Of a stretch of DNA of 32,813 nt, positions 13,923 to 21,156 are shown in pieces (within the stretch, counting starts at the first letter, position 1; each line of letters begins with the position of its first letter). The stretch lies in assembly GCA_964518875.1 (NCBI GenBank), contig CAZFHI010000020.1:1-32813 (forward strand), in the 5' to 3' direction. This DNA is from DTU024 sp964518875. GTDB taxonomy: Bacteria; Bacillota; Clostridia; Christensenellales; Aristaeellaceae. Both the position numbers and the translations under genes were made by a program. The notes under the pieces were generated by a model. That model was not told the origin of the DNA and did not search any database. It saw only the letters and a program-made list of their open reading frames with translations.

Positions 13923-16265
13923 ATGAAATTGAAAAAAAGACTGATAGCATTAGCAGTTATGTTTGTCATACTTGCTTCTAACGTATCGTTTGCAGAGCAG
14001 GAATTTACAAAAAAGCAATATAAATTGCCAGACGATATTGCTGAAACCTCCTTTATGGGCAGCATTGCCTACTTAGATGGCAACATTAACGCCCTTGTAG
14101 ACGGAAACAGCATATACAGATTAAAAAAAGGCGATGAATATTTCTCTTTTTATGCAAAGGACGAAACAGAAAAAAGCATAAACGGTGGCAGTAATATAGA
14201 TAGAATATATACCGATGGGGAATCTCTGTATGGATTATGCATAAGCAGCGGCGAGTTCTTTAAGGCAGGTGAAAAAGGCGGGGCGCTTGTCCGCAGCGAT
14301 TCAGTAAAACTGAATATGGAAAACCATAAACAAACATACGAAGACGAAAATGGCGATGAAATAAGCTACAACGATTATCCTCAGGACTCAATGCTTTATG
14401 ATGGGAAGCTCTTCGCTATTTATCATGGAGATTGGTTTTCAGGTGCTACATTGAGCGCTTTTGATATTAAGACTGGCGAAGAAACTGTTTATGATCTTAA
14501 AAACATCAAATCCATGGCTCCATACAAAGACGGAAAGCTTTTAATAGTTACACAAAATATGGAAAAATTTTATGAATCCGACGATCCTAAAGACGCCGAG
14601 GCTACGCTTTCCGTATTTGATCCTAAAGATGAAAGCCTTGAAGAAATAGGCCCTATGCTTATACAGGATGAACCAAGAGACTTCAATAACGCTATAATTT
14701 ACGATAAAAACCGTGAAACCGTAATGTACTTTACAGATTCCGGTCTTATGCTTAGAAATGATGATGCGAGTGCAAAGAAGTGCGCTCATTTCCCGCAAAT
14801 GTTTTCTTTTTACGGAAACGACTCATATGTTTTACTCCCTGAAGACAGAATTGCAATAACGATAGAAAACAGCGTATATATTGAGTCTACAGATCCTGCA
14901 AACCTTCCGACAAAATCATTGGTATGTTATAACACATTTTCACAAAATCACGAATATGTGCTTAAGCAGATGCTTGATACTGCCATAACAATGAACGATC
15001 AAGAATTTTATTCAAACGCGCAGGAACTTGGACAGGTGTTGGTGTCAGGCACAAATGCTGTGGATATATTCCAGCTGGATCTTTCCCTTATAGACACTAA
15101 CAGCATAATCAATAAAGGATATGCGCTTGACATTACAGAAGTAGAAGGCGTTAAGGAATTTGTTGATTCTCTGTACCCATATATAAAAGAAAAATGCATA
15201 AGGAACGATAAAATCTACGCCTTGCCCGTTTATATGTATAATTATGCTTTTACGCAGAATAAGCAGCTGCTTAAAGACCTTGACATAAGTGTTCCAAAAA
15301 CCTTTGAGGAAATGTGCTCATTGCTTGCAGACTGGTTTAAGGATGAAGAAAGAGCGTCGCAATATTTATTCACTGACGATCCTGATATAAAACGATTTAT
15401 GTGGAGCATGCTTTTCAGGCTTTATTCGGACCATGCATATGCGTCTGGTGAAGAGCTTAAGTATGATACTCCTTTGTTCCGCGCTATGGCAGAACAGCTT
15501 ACGGAAGCGCTTAATAATATGCCAGAACAGTTTGAATTTGACCCCGAAGCCAATTACGAAGAGTTTTACTCAAAACCTATTCTGTTTGGAAGCAATGGAT
15601 TAGACCTGTACGAGATGGCTTATGAAGAAGAAAACAAAAAATGGTTTGAACTTTTGGCAGAGAATCCTTTGCTTGCAGATGATCTTGAAAAAAGCGATTC
15701 TTATTTACAGCCTATGGATTATTTGGAAATTAAAGCTTCTGAAGATTCGCCGGAAGGCTTGAGTCTGGAAATGGCATTAGTGTTCGCAAATGCTAAGACG
15801 CAAGATCCTGAAAATGCTAAAAAATATATGGAGTATTTTGTAGAGGGATATTCAAATGATGACAAACTGAGACTTTTAAAAGACTTCAGAGAGCCTAAAC
15901 TTAATAAGTACTATGAAAAAGCCATAAAAGATTATAGTGAACGTATAGAGTCTGCTAAAAAGGAACTGGAAAAGGCTGAGGGAGCTGAAAAAACACAGCT
16001 TGAGAAGAATTTAGCTAAAATGGAAATACGCTATAATCTTATGCTTGAAGGCTACGGAAAATATGTATATACGCAAGAAACCGTAGACAAATACAAGTCT
16101 TACCTTAATAATGTGTATGTTTTAGATTATGATAAGAATCAAGCTTCATGGCAGGAGCAGATAATGAGTCTTAAGAACAGGCTTATAGACGGACAGATTG
16201 ATCTTGAAATGTTTATAAAAGAAATTGATGCTAAGCTGAACCTTATAAGGCTTGAAAATCAATAA
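13923..16265 (+). CDS. Secreted protein: propeller-like N-terminal half plus extracellular solute-binding-protein half
   Basis: A 780-aa exported protein. Residues 1-25 are a signal peptide (KKRLIALAVMFVILASNVSFA) with an A-type cleavage site and no lipobox cysteine. Residues ~30-330 contain repeated short beta-type segments of the pattern DGxLY or DGKLF (AYLDGN, YTDGESLYG, LYDGKLFAIY, YKDGKLLIV), suggesting a beta-propeller. From about 335 (CYNTFSQNHEYVLKQML) to 650 it resembles family-1 extracellular solute-binding proteins, with the typical lobe text YALPVYMYNYAFTQNKQLL and VPKTFEEMCSLL. The last ~130 residues are charged and helical, with a coiled-coil stretch near 675-705. It has its own promoter and terminator and no permease or ATPase beside it, so it may be a sensor or an orphan receptor. 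Exact function unknown. Confidence 0.7.
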   Translation: MKLKKRLIALAVMFVILASNVSFAEQEFTKKQYKLPDDIAETSFMGSIAYLDGNINALVDGNSIYRLKKGDEYFSFYAKDETEKSINGGSNIDRIYTDGESLYGLCISSGEFFKAGEKGGALVRSDSVKLNMENHKQTYEDENGDEISYNDYPQDSMLYDGKLFAIYHGDWFSGATLSAFDIKTGEETVYDLKNIKSMAPYKDGKLLIVTQNMEKFYESDDPKDAEATLSVFDPKDESLEEIGPMLIQDEPRDFNNAIIYDKNRETVMYFTDSGLMLRNDDASAKKCAHFPQMFSFYGNDSYVLLPEDRIAITIENSVYIESTDPANLPTKSLVCYNTFSQNHEYVLKQMLDTAITMNDQEFYSNAQELGQVLVSGTNAVDIFQLDLSLIDTNSIINKGYALDITEVEGVKEFVDSLYPYIKEKCIRNDKIYALPVYMYNYAFTQNKQLLKDLDISVPKTFEEMCSLLADWFKDEERASQYLFTDDPDIKRFMWSMLFRLYSDHAYASGEELKYDTPLFRAMAEQLTEALNNMPEQFEFDPEANYEEFYSKPILFGSNGLDLYEMAYEEENKKWFELLAENPLLADDLEKSDSYLQPMDYLEIKASEDSPEGLSLEMALVFANAKTQDPENAKKYMEYFVEGYSNDDKLRLLKDFREPKLNKYYEKAIKDYSERIESAKKELEKAEGAEKTQLEKNLAKMEIRYNLMLEGYGKYVYTQETVDKYKSYLNNVYVLDYDKNQASWQEQIMSLKNRLIDGQIDLEMFIKEIDAKLNLIRLENQ

Positions 16266-16272
16266 AAACAGA

Positions 16273-16302
16273 TTGAAAGCCCCGCTTTAGCGGGGCTTTC
16301 AA
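16273..16302 (+). terminator. Terminator after the propeller/binding-protein gene
   Basis: A perfect 13-bp stem, TTGAAAGCCCCGC (16273-16285) / GCGGGGCTTTCAA (16290-16302), with loop TTTA, starting 8 bases after the stop codon at 16265. The T-tract downstream is short, but the stem is strong. Confidence 0.8.
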
Positions 16303-16368
16303 TTTGTTAGCTTTAGCGAAAAATAACCACCAGCAGAGCTGGTGAGGATAGAAAACTTTAGATACAAA

Positions 16369-16426
16369 ATACCTCCTTTGATACAATATGTATGGTTTGC
16401 CAACCGTAACAAATCAAAGGAGGTAT
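16369..16426 (+). promoter_or_regulatory. RBS-sequestering inverted repeat of the IS remnant
   Basis: ATACCTCCTTTGAT (16369-16382) pairs perfectly with ATCAAAGGAGGTAT (16413-16426). In RNA the anti-SD arm would cover the ribosome binding site of the transposase fragment. This kind of self-inhibition is known for IS200 tnpA mRNA. Confidence 0.65.
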
Positions 16427-16433
16427 GTCATTT

Positions 16434-16544
16434 ATGACAAATGACAAAGGTAGTTTATCACACACAAAACGGGTGGTGAAGTTAAAAACTGCGAACCTGG
16501 CATACCAGTACCTATATGTTCGACCTATGGAAAAAGCTTTATAA
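16434..16544 (+). pseudogene. TnpA (Y1 transposase) N-terminal fragment
   Basis: 36 codons beginning MTNDKGSLSHTK and then diverging (RVVKLKTANLAYQYL) before a stop. The first 12 residues match the usual start of IS200-family TnpA, in which WxCKYHIVF should follow; that segment and the whole HUH and tyrosine catalytic part are missing. It cannot code for an active transposase. Confidence 0.5.
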
Positions 16545-16560
16545 AACACTTAAATCAGAC

Positions 16561-16589
16561 TTGCTTTTTTTATGGATTTTTGATAAAAT
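16561..16589 (+). promoter_or_regulatory. rplS promoter
   Basis: -35 TTGCTT (16561-16566), a 17-base spacer, -10 TAAAAT (16584-16589) with an extended TGA just before it. The start point would be near 16596, leaving a leader of about 64 bases. Confidence 0.6.
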
Positions 16590-16595
16590 ACTGCT

Positions 16596-16655
16596 CGTTA
16601 TGACGGATGGTCCGCTGCCAACAGGCATGAACATCTATGAAAGAAGGAGTGGAAA
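16596..16655 (+). promoter_or_regulatory. Candidate L19 ribosomal protein leader
   Basis: The untranslated leader between the predicted start point and rplS contains GACGGATGGTCCGCTGCC followed by a compact hairpin TGCC-AACA-GGCA (16616-16627). Small structured L19 leaders with a conserved GGTCCGCTG-like core occur upstream of rplS in Firmicutes and are thought to mediate autoregulation. The match is from memory of the family and not verified by a covariance search. Confidence 0.4.
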
Positions 16656-16659
16656 CCCC

Positions 16660-17016
16660 ATGAGTGAAATCATTCGCTCAATTGAGCGAGAGCAGCTTCG
16701 TAACGACAGACCTGAATTTGGCGTCGGCGATAATGTAAGAGTATTTGTAAAAGTTGTAGAAGGCAGCCGTGAACGTCTCCAGGCGTTTGAAGGCACTGTA
16801 ATTGCAAAGCGCAACGGTTCTGTAAGAGAAACGTTTACGGTTCGCCGTGTATCATACGGCATTGGCGTAGAGCGCACATTCCCGCTTCATTCCCCAAGGG
16901 TGGACCGTATAGATGTACTGCGTAAGGGCAAAGTACGCAGAGCAAAGCTCTACTATCTGCGCGGACTGCAAGGCAAGGCTGCCCGTATAAAAGACGGATC
17001 AGATTACAACAAATAA
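16660..17016 (+). CDS. rplS: 50S ribosomal protein L19
   Basis: L19 lies at the 30S-50S interface. The product is 118 aa, normal length. Diagnostic text: IIRSIEREQLRNDRPEFGVGD at the N-terminus, RERLQAFEGTVIAKR (about 37-51), the signature GIGVERTFPLHSPRVDRI (about 67-84), then RRAKLYYLRGLQGKAARIK. The ATG at 16660 is chosen on its AAGGAG SD and on homologues; the frame stays open upstream to 16516, but that part lies in the IS remnant, promoter and leader. The usual neighbours rpsP, rimM and trmD are absent, so it is transcribed alone from its own promoter to the terminator at 17020-17050. Confidence 0.96.
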   Translation: MSEIIRSIEREQLRNDRPEFGVGDNVRVFVKVVEGSRERLQAFEGTVIAKRNGSVRETFTVRRVSYGIGVERTFPLHSPRVDRIDVLRKGKVRRAKLYYLRGLQGKAARIKDGSDYNK

Positions 17017-17019
17017 TTA

Positions 17020-17050
17020 AAAAGCTACCGCCAAAAGGCGGGCTTTTTTT
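17020..17050 (+). terminator. rplS terminator
   Basis: Stem CCGCC (17028-17032), loop AAAA, GGCGG (17037-17041), extended by AGC/GCT around a 2-base bulge, followed by seven Ts ending at 17050. The T-run directly abuts the ATG that opens the next frame, so the next gene either depends on readthrough or has a promoter inside rplS. Confidence 0.85.
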
Positions 17051-18763
17051 ATGGGAGGAATAATTATTAAAATTGTTTTGACATCGCCCGCATCAAGTTT
17101 TGTGCACTGCGCTTTGGCGCCATGGTGCTTAAAAGACGGTGTTGAAAGGTACGCGCAAAATAAATTTCAAATTAAAGTTGTAGATATGAGCGTAAACGAA
17201 CCAGTTGAAACAGCCGCACAAAAAATAATAGCCGAAAGACCGGACTGCATAGGACTTGGCTGCTATATCTGGAACATAATATTTATACAAAACTTATTAA
17301 AAATAATAAAAAATAATTTACCAGATTTAAAAATAGTCATCGGCGGTCCTGAGGTATCGGAAGATCCGCAAAACGCGTTTTCAAAATTACCTGAGGCTGA
17401 ATTTCTGATACGCGGGGAAGGTGAAATACTTTTTGCCAGGCTCATGGATTCCCTGTTTACAAAACAATATGCAAGCGGAATAGAAGGAGTATGCAGCAGA
17501 GAGAATCCATACTGCGAATCTTTTTCAAGCGAAGCGTTTCCTGGATTCCCATATTGCGATGAATACTTTAAGCAGCTTAACGGAAGAATCAGCTATATTG
17601 AAACAAGCAGAGGATGTCCTTTTTCTTGTTCTTTCTGTTTATCCGGCAAAAAAACGAGGGTTAAATATTTGCCGCTTCAGCAGAGCAAGGAAGCTATACT
17701 GCAGCTTGCAAGCAGCAGTTCACAAACGATAAAGTTTGTAGACAGGACTTTTAATGCCAATGTAAAAAGAGCAAAAGAGATTATAAGCTTTATTGTAGAA
17801 AAAAGAAATGAAGGCTTAATTCCTGCTGGAAAATGCTTTCACTTTGAAGTCGCGGCGGATCTTATTGATGATGAAACCATAGACTTATTTAATGAAGCTC
17901 CCGCAGGGCTCTTTCAAATAGAAGCGGGCATACAGTCGCTTAATAATCATACCCTAAACGCAGTTTCAAGATCAGCGAGCGTTGAGCGCATATGCTTGGC
18001 GCTTAAAGAGATTATAAAAAGCAACAGAGTTCATGTGCATGTTGATTTAATTGCGGGATTGCCTTATGAAAATTTGCAAAGCTTTATATGCGGCTTTAAC
18101 CATGTTTTTAAAATGCATCCTCATGCGTTGCAGCTGGGATTCTTAAAGGTCTTATACGGCAGCAGGATAAAATCGCAGGCTGAAGAATACGGCATAATTT
18201 ATTCAAAAAAACCTCCGTATCAGGTAACACAAACGAAATGGCTTTCAGTTAAGGATCTTGATATCCTTAGACAGGCGGAGCATGCTTTGGAACTTCTTTA
18301 TAACAGGCAGAGGTTTGTGAACACGGTAATATATATTACGCAAAACCTTTGCGAACCATTTGAATTCTTTTATGAAGCAGGCGGTGTTATATCAAGCGCG
18401 GAGCTTAGGAAGGGGAAGCCTCTTTCGCTGGACGAGCTTACAGAAGCTGTTTTTTATTTCTTAACAGATAAATTTTCACATAATGCGCATGAAATTAAAA
18501 ACCTTATGCTTATCGACAGATTGTCTTTTGTCGCTACAAGCAATATACCTGTATATTTAAAAACATATTGTTCACAGCTTAACGAGCTGAAAAGAAAAAT
18601 AAATAAATTATATCCTAAACATAATAAAATACATCGCGCTTACGCTGTAATGCAGCAAGATAAAGAATTGTATTTGCTATGGGCGGATTATACAAACAGG
18701 CATCCTGTTACAAAAAGCTATTTTGTAAACCGAATTCTCATTAAAAAGATTTTAAACAGTTGA
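17051..18763 (+). CDS. B12-binding-domain radical SAM protein (DUF4080 type)
   Basis: A 570-aa protein. The N-terminal ~140 residues form a cobalamin-binding-like Rossmann domain (IVLTSPASSF, IGLGCYIWN, IVIGGPEVS, FLIRGEGE). The radical SAM core follows, with the cluster-binding CxxxCxxC in RGCPFSCSFC (C189, C193, C196) and typical later elements (KFVDRTFN, HVDLIAGLP). The C-terminal ~150 residues correspond to the DUF4080-type extension seen in clostridial members. The reaction is unknown; relatives include methyltransferases and ring-modifying enzymes. The start is problematic: the ATG at 17051 has no SD and touches the rplS terminator, while GGGAGGA at 17053-17059 lies 6 bases before ATT 17066, which would give the usual N-terminus (M)KIVLTSP. 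An AUU start is therefore possible. No partner gene is evident. Confidence 0.82.
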   Translation: MGGIIIKIVLTSPASSFVHCALAPWCLKDGVERYAQNKFQIKVVDMSVNEPVETAAQKIIAERPDCIGLGCYIWNIIFIQNLLKIIKNNLPDLKIVIGGPEVSEDPQNAFSKLPEAEFLIRGEGEILFARLMDSLFTKQYASGIEGVCSRENPYCESFSSEAFPGFPYCDEYFKQLNGRISYIETSRGCPFSCSFCLSGKKTRVKYLPLQQSKEAILQLASSSSQTIKFVDRTFNANVKRAKEIISFIVEKRNEGLIPAGKCFHFEVAADLIDDETIDLFNEAPAGLFQIEAGIQSLNNHTLNAVSRSASVERICLALKEIIKSNRVHVHVDLIAGLPYENLQSFICGFNHVFKMHPHALQLGFLKVLYGSRIKSQAEEYGIIYSKKPPYQVTQTKWLSVKDLDILRQAEHALELLYNRQRFVNTVIYITQNLCEPFEFFYEAGGVISSAELRKGKPLSLDELTEAVFYFLTDKFSHNAHEIKNLMLIDRLSFVATSNIPVYLKTYCSQLNELKRKINKLYPKHNKIHRAYAVMQQDKELYLLWADYTNRHPVTKSYFVNRILIKKILNS

Positions 18764-18864
18764 GATAATAATATGATTAATAAGAACCTTTGCCGATCAT
18801 TATTTTATACGATTTGTTTAAAAACTAAGGCTTATTAAAACCTTGCAGGCGTATATTTTATAAT

Positions 18865-19344
18865 CTAATTATTGCGGTTGTGTATATTAAAAGGGTCATA
18901 ATGCACGCTGTATTCATTATTTTGTATATTTTTAGGTTTCATTTTTCTTTGAAAGTATAAATTCGCAATAAAGCTTATTAAAGAGCCTGCAAAAAGCACA
19001 ATTAAAGATGTACTTAGAATCATGTTAAAAAAACCGGGGAAAAGCAGGGCGGGCGCTTTGCTTGACAGAACAAAAGCGAGCGTAGAAAGAATTGCTGATA
19101 TAATCCATACGCTTCTTTTCTTTCTGCCTGTTATAGAAACAATGCCTATAACAACGCACATAAGAAGATAAGCGGGCCGTTCAAACATATTCCAGTCAAC
19201 ATAGGAAATGGCGCGAGAAAAAGCAATATGCTCTCCTATCCACATGTTAATAAACATAGAAACAGGGCGTATCATAGCGTCTATGCGTATAATAAGCTCA
19301 TAGCCGCTTATTAAAATAAGCGCTGCGGCCCCTAAAAAAAGCAT
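18865..19344 (-). CDS. Small integral membrane protein, function unknown
   Basis: From the first usable ATG (19344) the protein is 159 aa with four hydrophobic segments: LFLGAAALILISGYELII, a central pair around YLLMCVVIGIVSI and VWIISAILSTLAFVL, and MILSTSLIVLFAGSLISFI. A charged tail of about 30 residues ends in NIHNRNN. I recognise no family. The open frame continues upstream to 19425, but a promoter (19397-19425) lies there. A good SD, GGAGGTGG (19386-19379 on the minus strand), stands 6-9 bases before ATC 19374 and ATT 19371; an AUU start at 19371 would add the basic stretch ALRSIGKR before the first helix. It is convergent with the radical SAM gene. Confidence 0.6.
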   Translation of the reverse strand: MLFLGAAALILISGYELIIRIDAMIRPVSMFINMWIGEHIAFSRAISYVDWNMFERPAYLLMCVVIGIVSITGRKKRSVWIISAILSTLAFVLSSKAPALLFPGFFNMILSTSLIVLFAGSLISFIANLYFQRKMKPKNIQNNEYSVHYDPFNIHNRNN

Positions 19345-19396
19345 GCGTTTTCCTATGCTCCTTAAGGCAATGATAGTACCACCTCCATTAACAACG

Positions 19397-19425
19397 AGTC
19401 TAATGTAGAAAAAGCGTCGTGTCAA
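19397..19425 (-). promoter_or_regulatory. Promoter of the small membrane protein gene
   Basis: Minus strand: perfect -35 TTGACA (19425-19420), a 17-base spacer, -10 TAGACT (19402-19397). The start point would be near 19390, just upstream of the SD GGAGGT. Confidence 0.6.
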
Positions 19426-19462
19426 CAGAACAATACTTATTAAAATTTAAAGCGGCATAAAA

Positions 19463-19573
19463 GTGAAAAAGAAATTTTTAGTTTTTGCAAAAGCTTTAGG
19501 AAATAAATATAGCGACGTTAAATTGACTGAACAAGACGCAGCAATATGGGAAAATGCATTAAGATTAAACTGA
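19463..19573 (+). CDS. Possible small protein of 36 aa
   Basis: A GTG-started frame of 37 codons including the stop reads VKKKFLVFAKALGNKYSD and continues as a charged, plausible helical peptide ending NALRLN. It fills the gap between the divergent membrane-protein promoter and the palindrome at 19590-19635. There is no clear SD and no family match, so it may be a gene remnant or chance. Confidence 0.25.
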   Translation: MKKKFLVFAKALGNKYSDVKLTEQDAAIWENALRLN

Positions 19574-19589
19574 TATTGTTGAATTGATT

Positions 19590-19635
19590 GTAAAACAATA
19601 GGGACGGCAGCTGCCGTCCCCAGAGTATGTTTTAC
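19590..19635 (-). terminator. Nested palindrome, probable htrA terminator
   Basis: The core is a perfect 20-bp palindrome, GGGACGGCAG/CTGCCGTCCC (19601-19620). It is enclosed by a perfect 8-bp inverted repeat, GTAAAACA (19590-19597) / TGTTTTAC (19628-19635). On the minus strand the stem lies just after the htrA stop (19644) and is followed by TATTGTTTT, as a terminator should be. The nested design is unusual for a simple terminator. Confidence 0.6.
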
Positions 19636-19643
19636 GTTAATCA

Positions 19644-20906
19644 TTACATATCTATATTGCCTATTATTCTAAGCGTTACTTTAATGTCAATGTATTCGGC
19701 TTCGCCTATAGAGTTAAGCTTGGCCACGTCGTCTGTGTCCTTTGTGCGGAACACCTTAATATTTACTTCTGCGCCTTCTTTATATGTTTCAAGCGTTTCA
19801 ACAAGCTGTTCGGAGTTGTTTATTACTGTGTCGTCAACTTCGACTATTATATCGCCCTTTTGTATGCCGCCCTTGCTTGCAGGCGAGTCGTCTTCAACCT
19901 TTATTACATATGCGCCGTTTGGCAAAGTTCCGTCAAGTTTATGGTTCACTGAAGCTGAAAGCGTGGTAACTGTAACGCCAAGCTTCGGCGGGGGAGTCTG
20001 GTCGTCAGCTTTCTTTTCGATTTCTGAACTGTCATAGTTTTTAAGCACGTTTTCAAGTATAGGCTTTGCAACGTTAATAGGTATGCACATGCCTATATTA
20101 TCTATGCTTGCCTGTTGTATTCCCAAGAAACCGCTCAGAGGATTGCCTGCATTGTCGTATTTTCTTGCGGGTATGCCCTGAAGCTGCCCTAAAGTATTAA
20201 ACATGCCGCCGCCGGAGTTGCCCTGGTTAATTGCAGCGTCAACTTGTATCATATGATTTTCAACGGTAGAGCGCCTGCCATAGCGGTCGGACACCTGGTC
20301 TTCAACGGTTCTGCCGATAGCAGATACATAACCCACTGTAACAGTTCTTTCAAACTGCTCGCCCAAGGGATTGCCTATTACAATAGCGTATTCTCCAATC
20401 TGCAGCTGGTCAGAATCTCCAAGCGGCGCAGGCGGCAAATCTATGTCAGGTGCAAGCAGGATGGATATGTCAACAGTAGCATCGCTTGCAACTACTTCTG
20501 CGGGATACTCTTTACCGTCAAAAGAAACGCTTACCCTGTCCGCCTCGTCTACAACGTGATGGTTTGTTATTATGTGCCCGTATTTGGAAACCACAACTCC
20601 GGAACCCGTAGCTACGAGCCTCTCGCTGGACTGCTTTGGCGTATTAAAATAGCCATATCCATAGCCGTAAAAATCTGCCCGGCTTGACTGGTAGTTGTTT
20701 ACGCCTACTATGCTTTCACGCGCCTTCTGGGCAACCTCTATTATAGGGCTGGTTATTTTTTCTTTGTCCGTTTGAGTATCAATTATCTGAGATATTTCGT
20801 CCTGGCTTAGCTTATTGTCATCCTCATTAGCATAAATCCCTACACTGAACAAAAGAGAAACTGCTAAAATGATAGTCAAAATCGTACGTTTTTTTGTATT
20901 TTTCAT
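19644..20906 (-). CDS. htrA: HtrA/DegP-like trypsin-type serine protease with PDZ domain
   Basis: An envelope quality-control protease. The product is 420 aa. Residues 7-26 form a signal peptide or membrane anchor (RTILTIILAVSLLFSVGIYA). The trypsin-like domain carries the triad H117 (in TNHHVVD), D146 (in TVDISIL) and S231 (in NQGNSGGGMF). A single PDZ domain covers about 308-410, including SPASKGGIQKGDIIVEVD. A tyrosine/glycine-rich linker (FYGYGYGYF) lies near 79-87. The start ATG at 20906 follows GGAAAGGAAG; a GTG at 20924 is in frame but lies over this SD. A -10-like TATAAT (20958-20953, minus strand) is a possible promoter element without a good -35. No two-component genes are beside it. 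Confidence 0.93.
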   Translation of the reverse strand: MKNTKKRTILTIILAVSLLFSVGIYANEDDNKLSQDEISQIIDTQTDKEKITSPIIEVAQKARESIVGVNNYQSSRADFYGYGYGYFNTPKQSSERLVATGSGVVVSKYGHIITNHHVVDEADRVSVSFDGKEYPAEVVASDATVDISILLAPDIDLPPAPLGDSDQLQIGEYAIVIGNPLGEQFERTVTVGYVSAIGRTVEDQVSDRYGRRSTVENHMIQVDAAINQGNSGGGMFNTLGQLQGIPARKYDNAGNPLSGFLGIQQASIDNIGMCIPINVAKPILENVLKNYDSSEIEKKADDQTPPPKLGVTVTTLSASVNHKLDGTLPNGAYVIKVEDDSPASKGGIQKGDIIVEVDDTVINNSEQLVETLETYKEGAEVNIKVFRTKDTDDVAKLNSIGEAEYIDIKVTLRIIGNIDM

Positions 20907-20992
20907 ACTGATCTTCCTTTCCACATCTTCCGTGCCGCTTTCTTAGCACGTTATTATAATACCCGTAATTTTTTGCGGATTATTGAATAAAT

Positions 20993-21004
20993 TGTGAATT
21001 CACA
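20993..21004. promoter_or_regulatory. Perfect palindrome between htrA and the sugar importer
   Basis: TGTGAATTCACA is a perfect 12-bp palindrome in the divergent region between the htrA start and the importer promoter (21088-21116). It could be an operator for either side. The half-sites resemble CRP half-sites but are too close together for that protein. Confidence 0.3.
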
Positions 21005-21087
21005 TGAACTTTTTAATTTTTATATGAAGGCGCAAGCTCAAAGGAAAACTTGTTTAAACTTAGAAAGAGGCTAAACTTTTGCAAGGG

Positions 21088-21116
21088 TTGACAATAAGAA
21101 TAAATTTGAATATAAT
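21088..21116 (+). promoter_or_regulatory. Consensus promoter of the ribose-type importer operon
   Basis: Perfect -35 TTGACA (21088-21093), exactly 17 bases, and perfect -10 TATAAT (21111-21116). The start point would be near 21123, about 35 bases before the ATG. Such a strong promoter for a sugar transporter suggests repression control, but no operator family is recognised around it. Confidence 0.85.
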
Positions 21117-21156
21117 AAGCAACAGTTTATAGTATATTTAATACAAGGTGGGGGAA

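Larger units (their letters stand above)
16322..16544 (+). mobile_element. Degraded IS200/IS605-type element (left end and 5' part only)
   Basis: Three features of an IS200-type left end occur in order. First, a subterminal hairpin, CACCAGC (16328-16334), loop AGA, GCTGGTG (16338-16344). Second, a perfect 14-bp inverted repeat, 16369-16382 against 16413-16426, which buries the SD AAAGGAGG. Third, a reading frame starting MTNDKGSLSHTK, very like the N-terminus of Y1 transposase TnpA. After that the frame loses similarity and stops at 16544. A small CTGG-CATA-CCAG hairpin near 16497-16508 might be a relic right end. The boundaries are approximate. It lies between a terminator and the rplS promoter. 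Confidence 0.6.

Noticed and set aside
16516..16659. N-terminal extension of L19
   Set aside because: This part spans the IS remnant, promoter and leader; L19 proteins start at the equivalent of 16660.
20993..21004. CRP/FNR-type binding site
   Set aside because: The half-sites TGTGA and TCACA are separated by two bases instead of six, so a CRP dimer would not fit.
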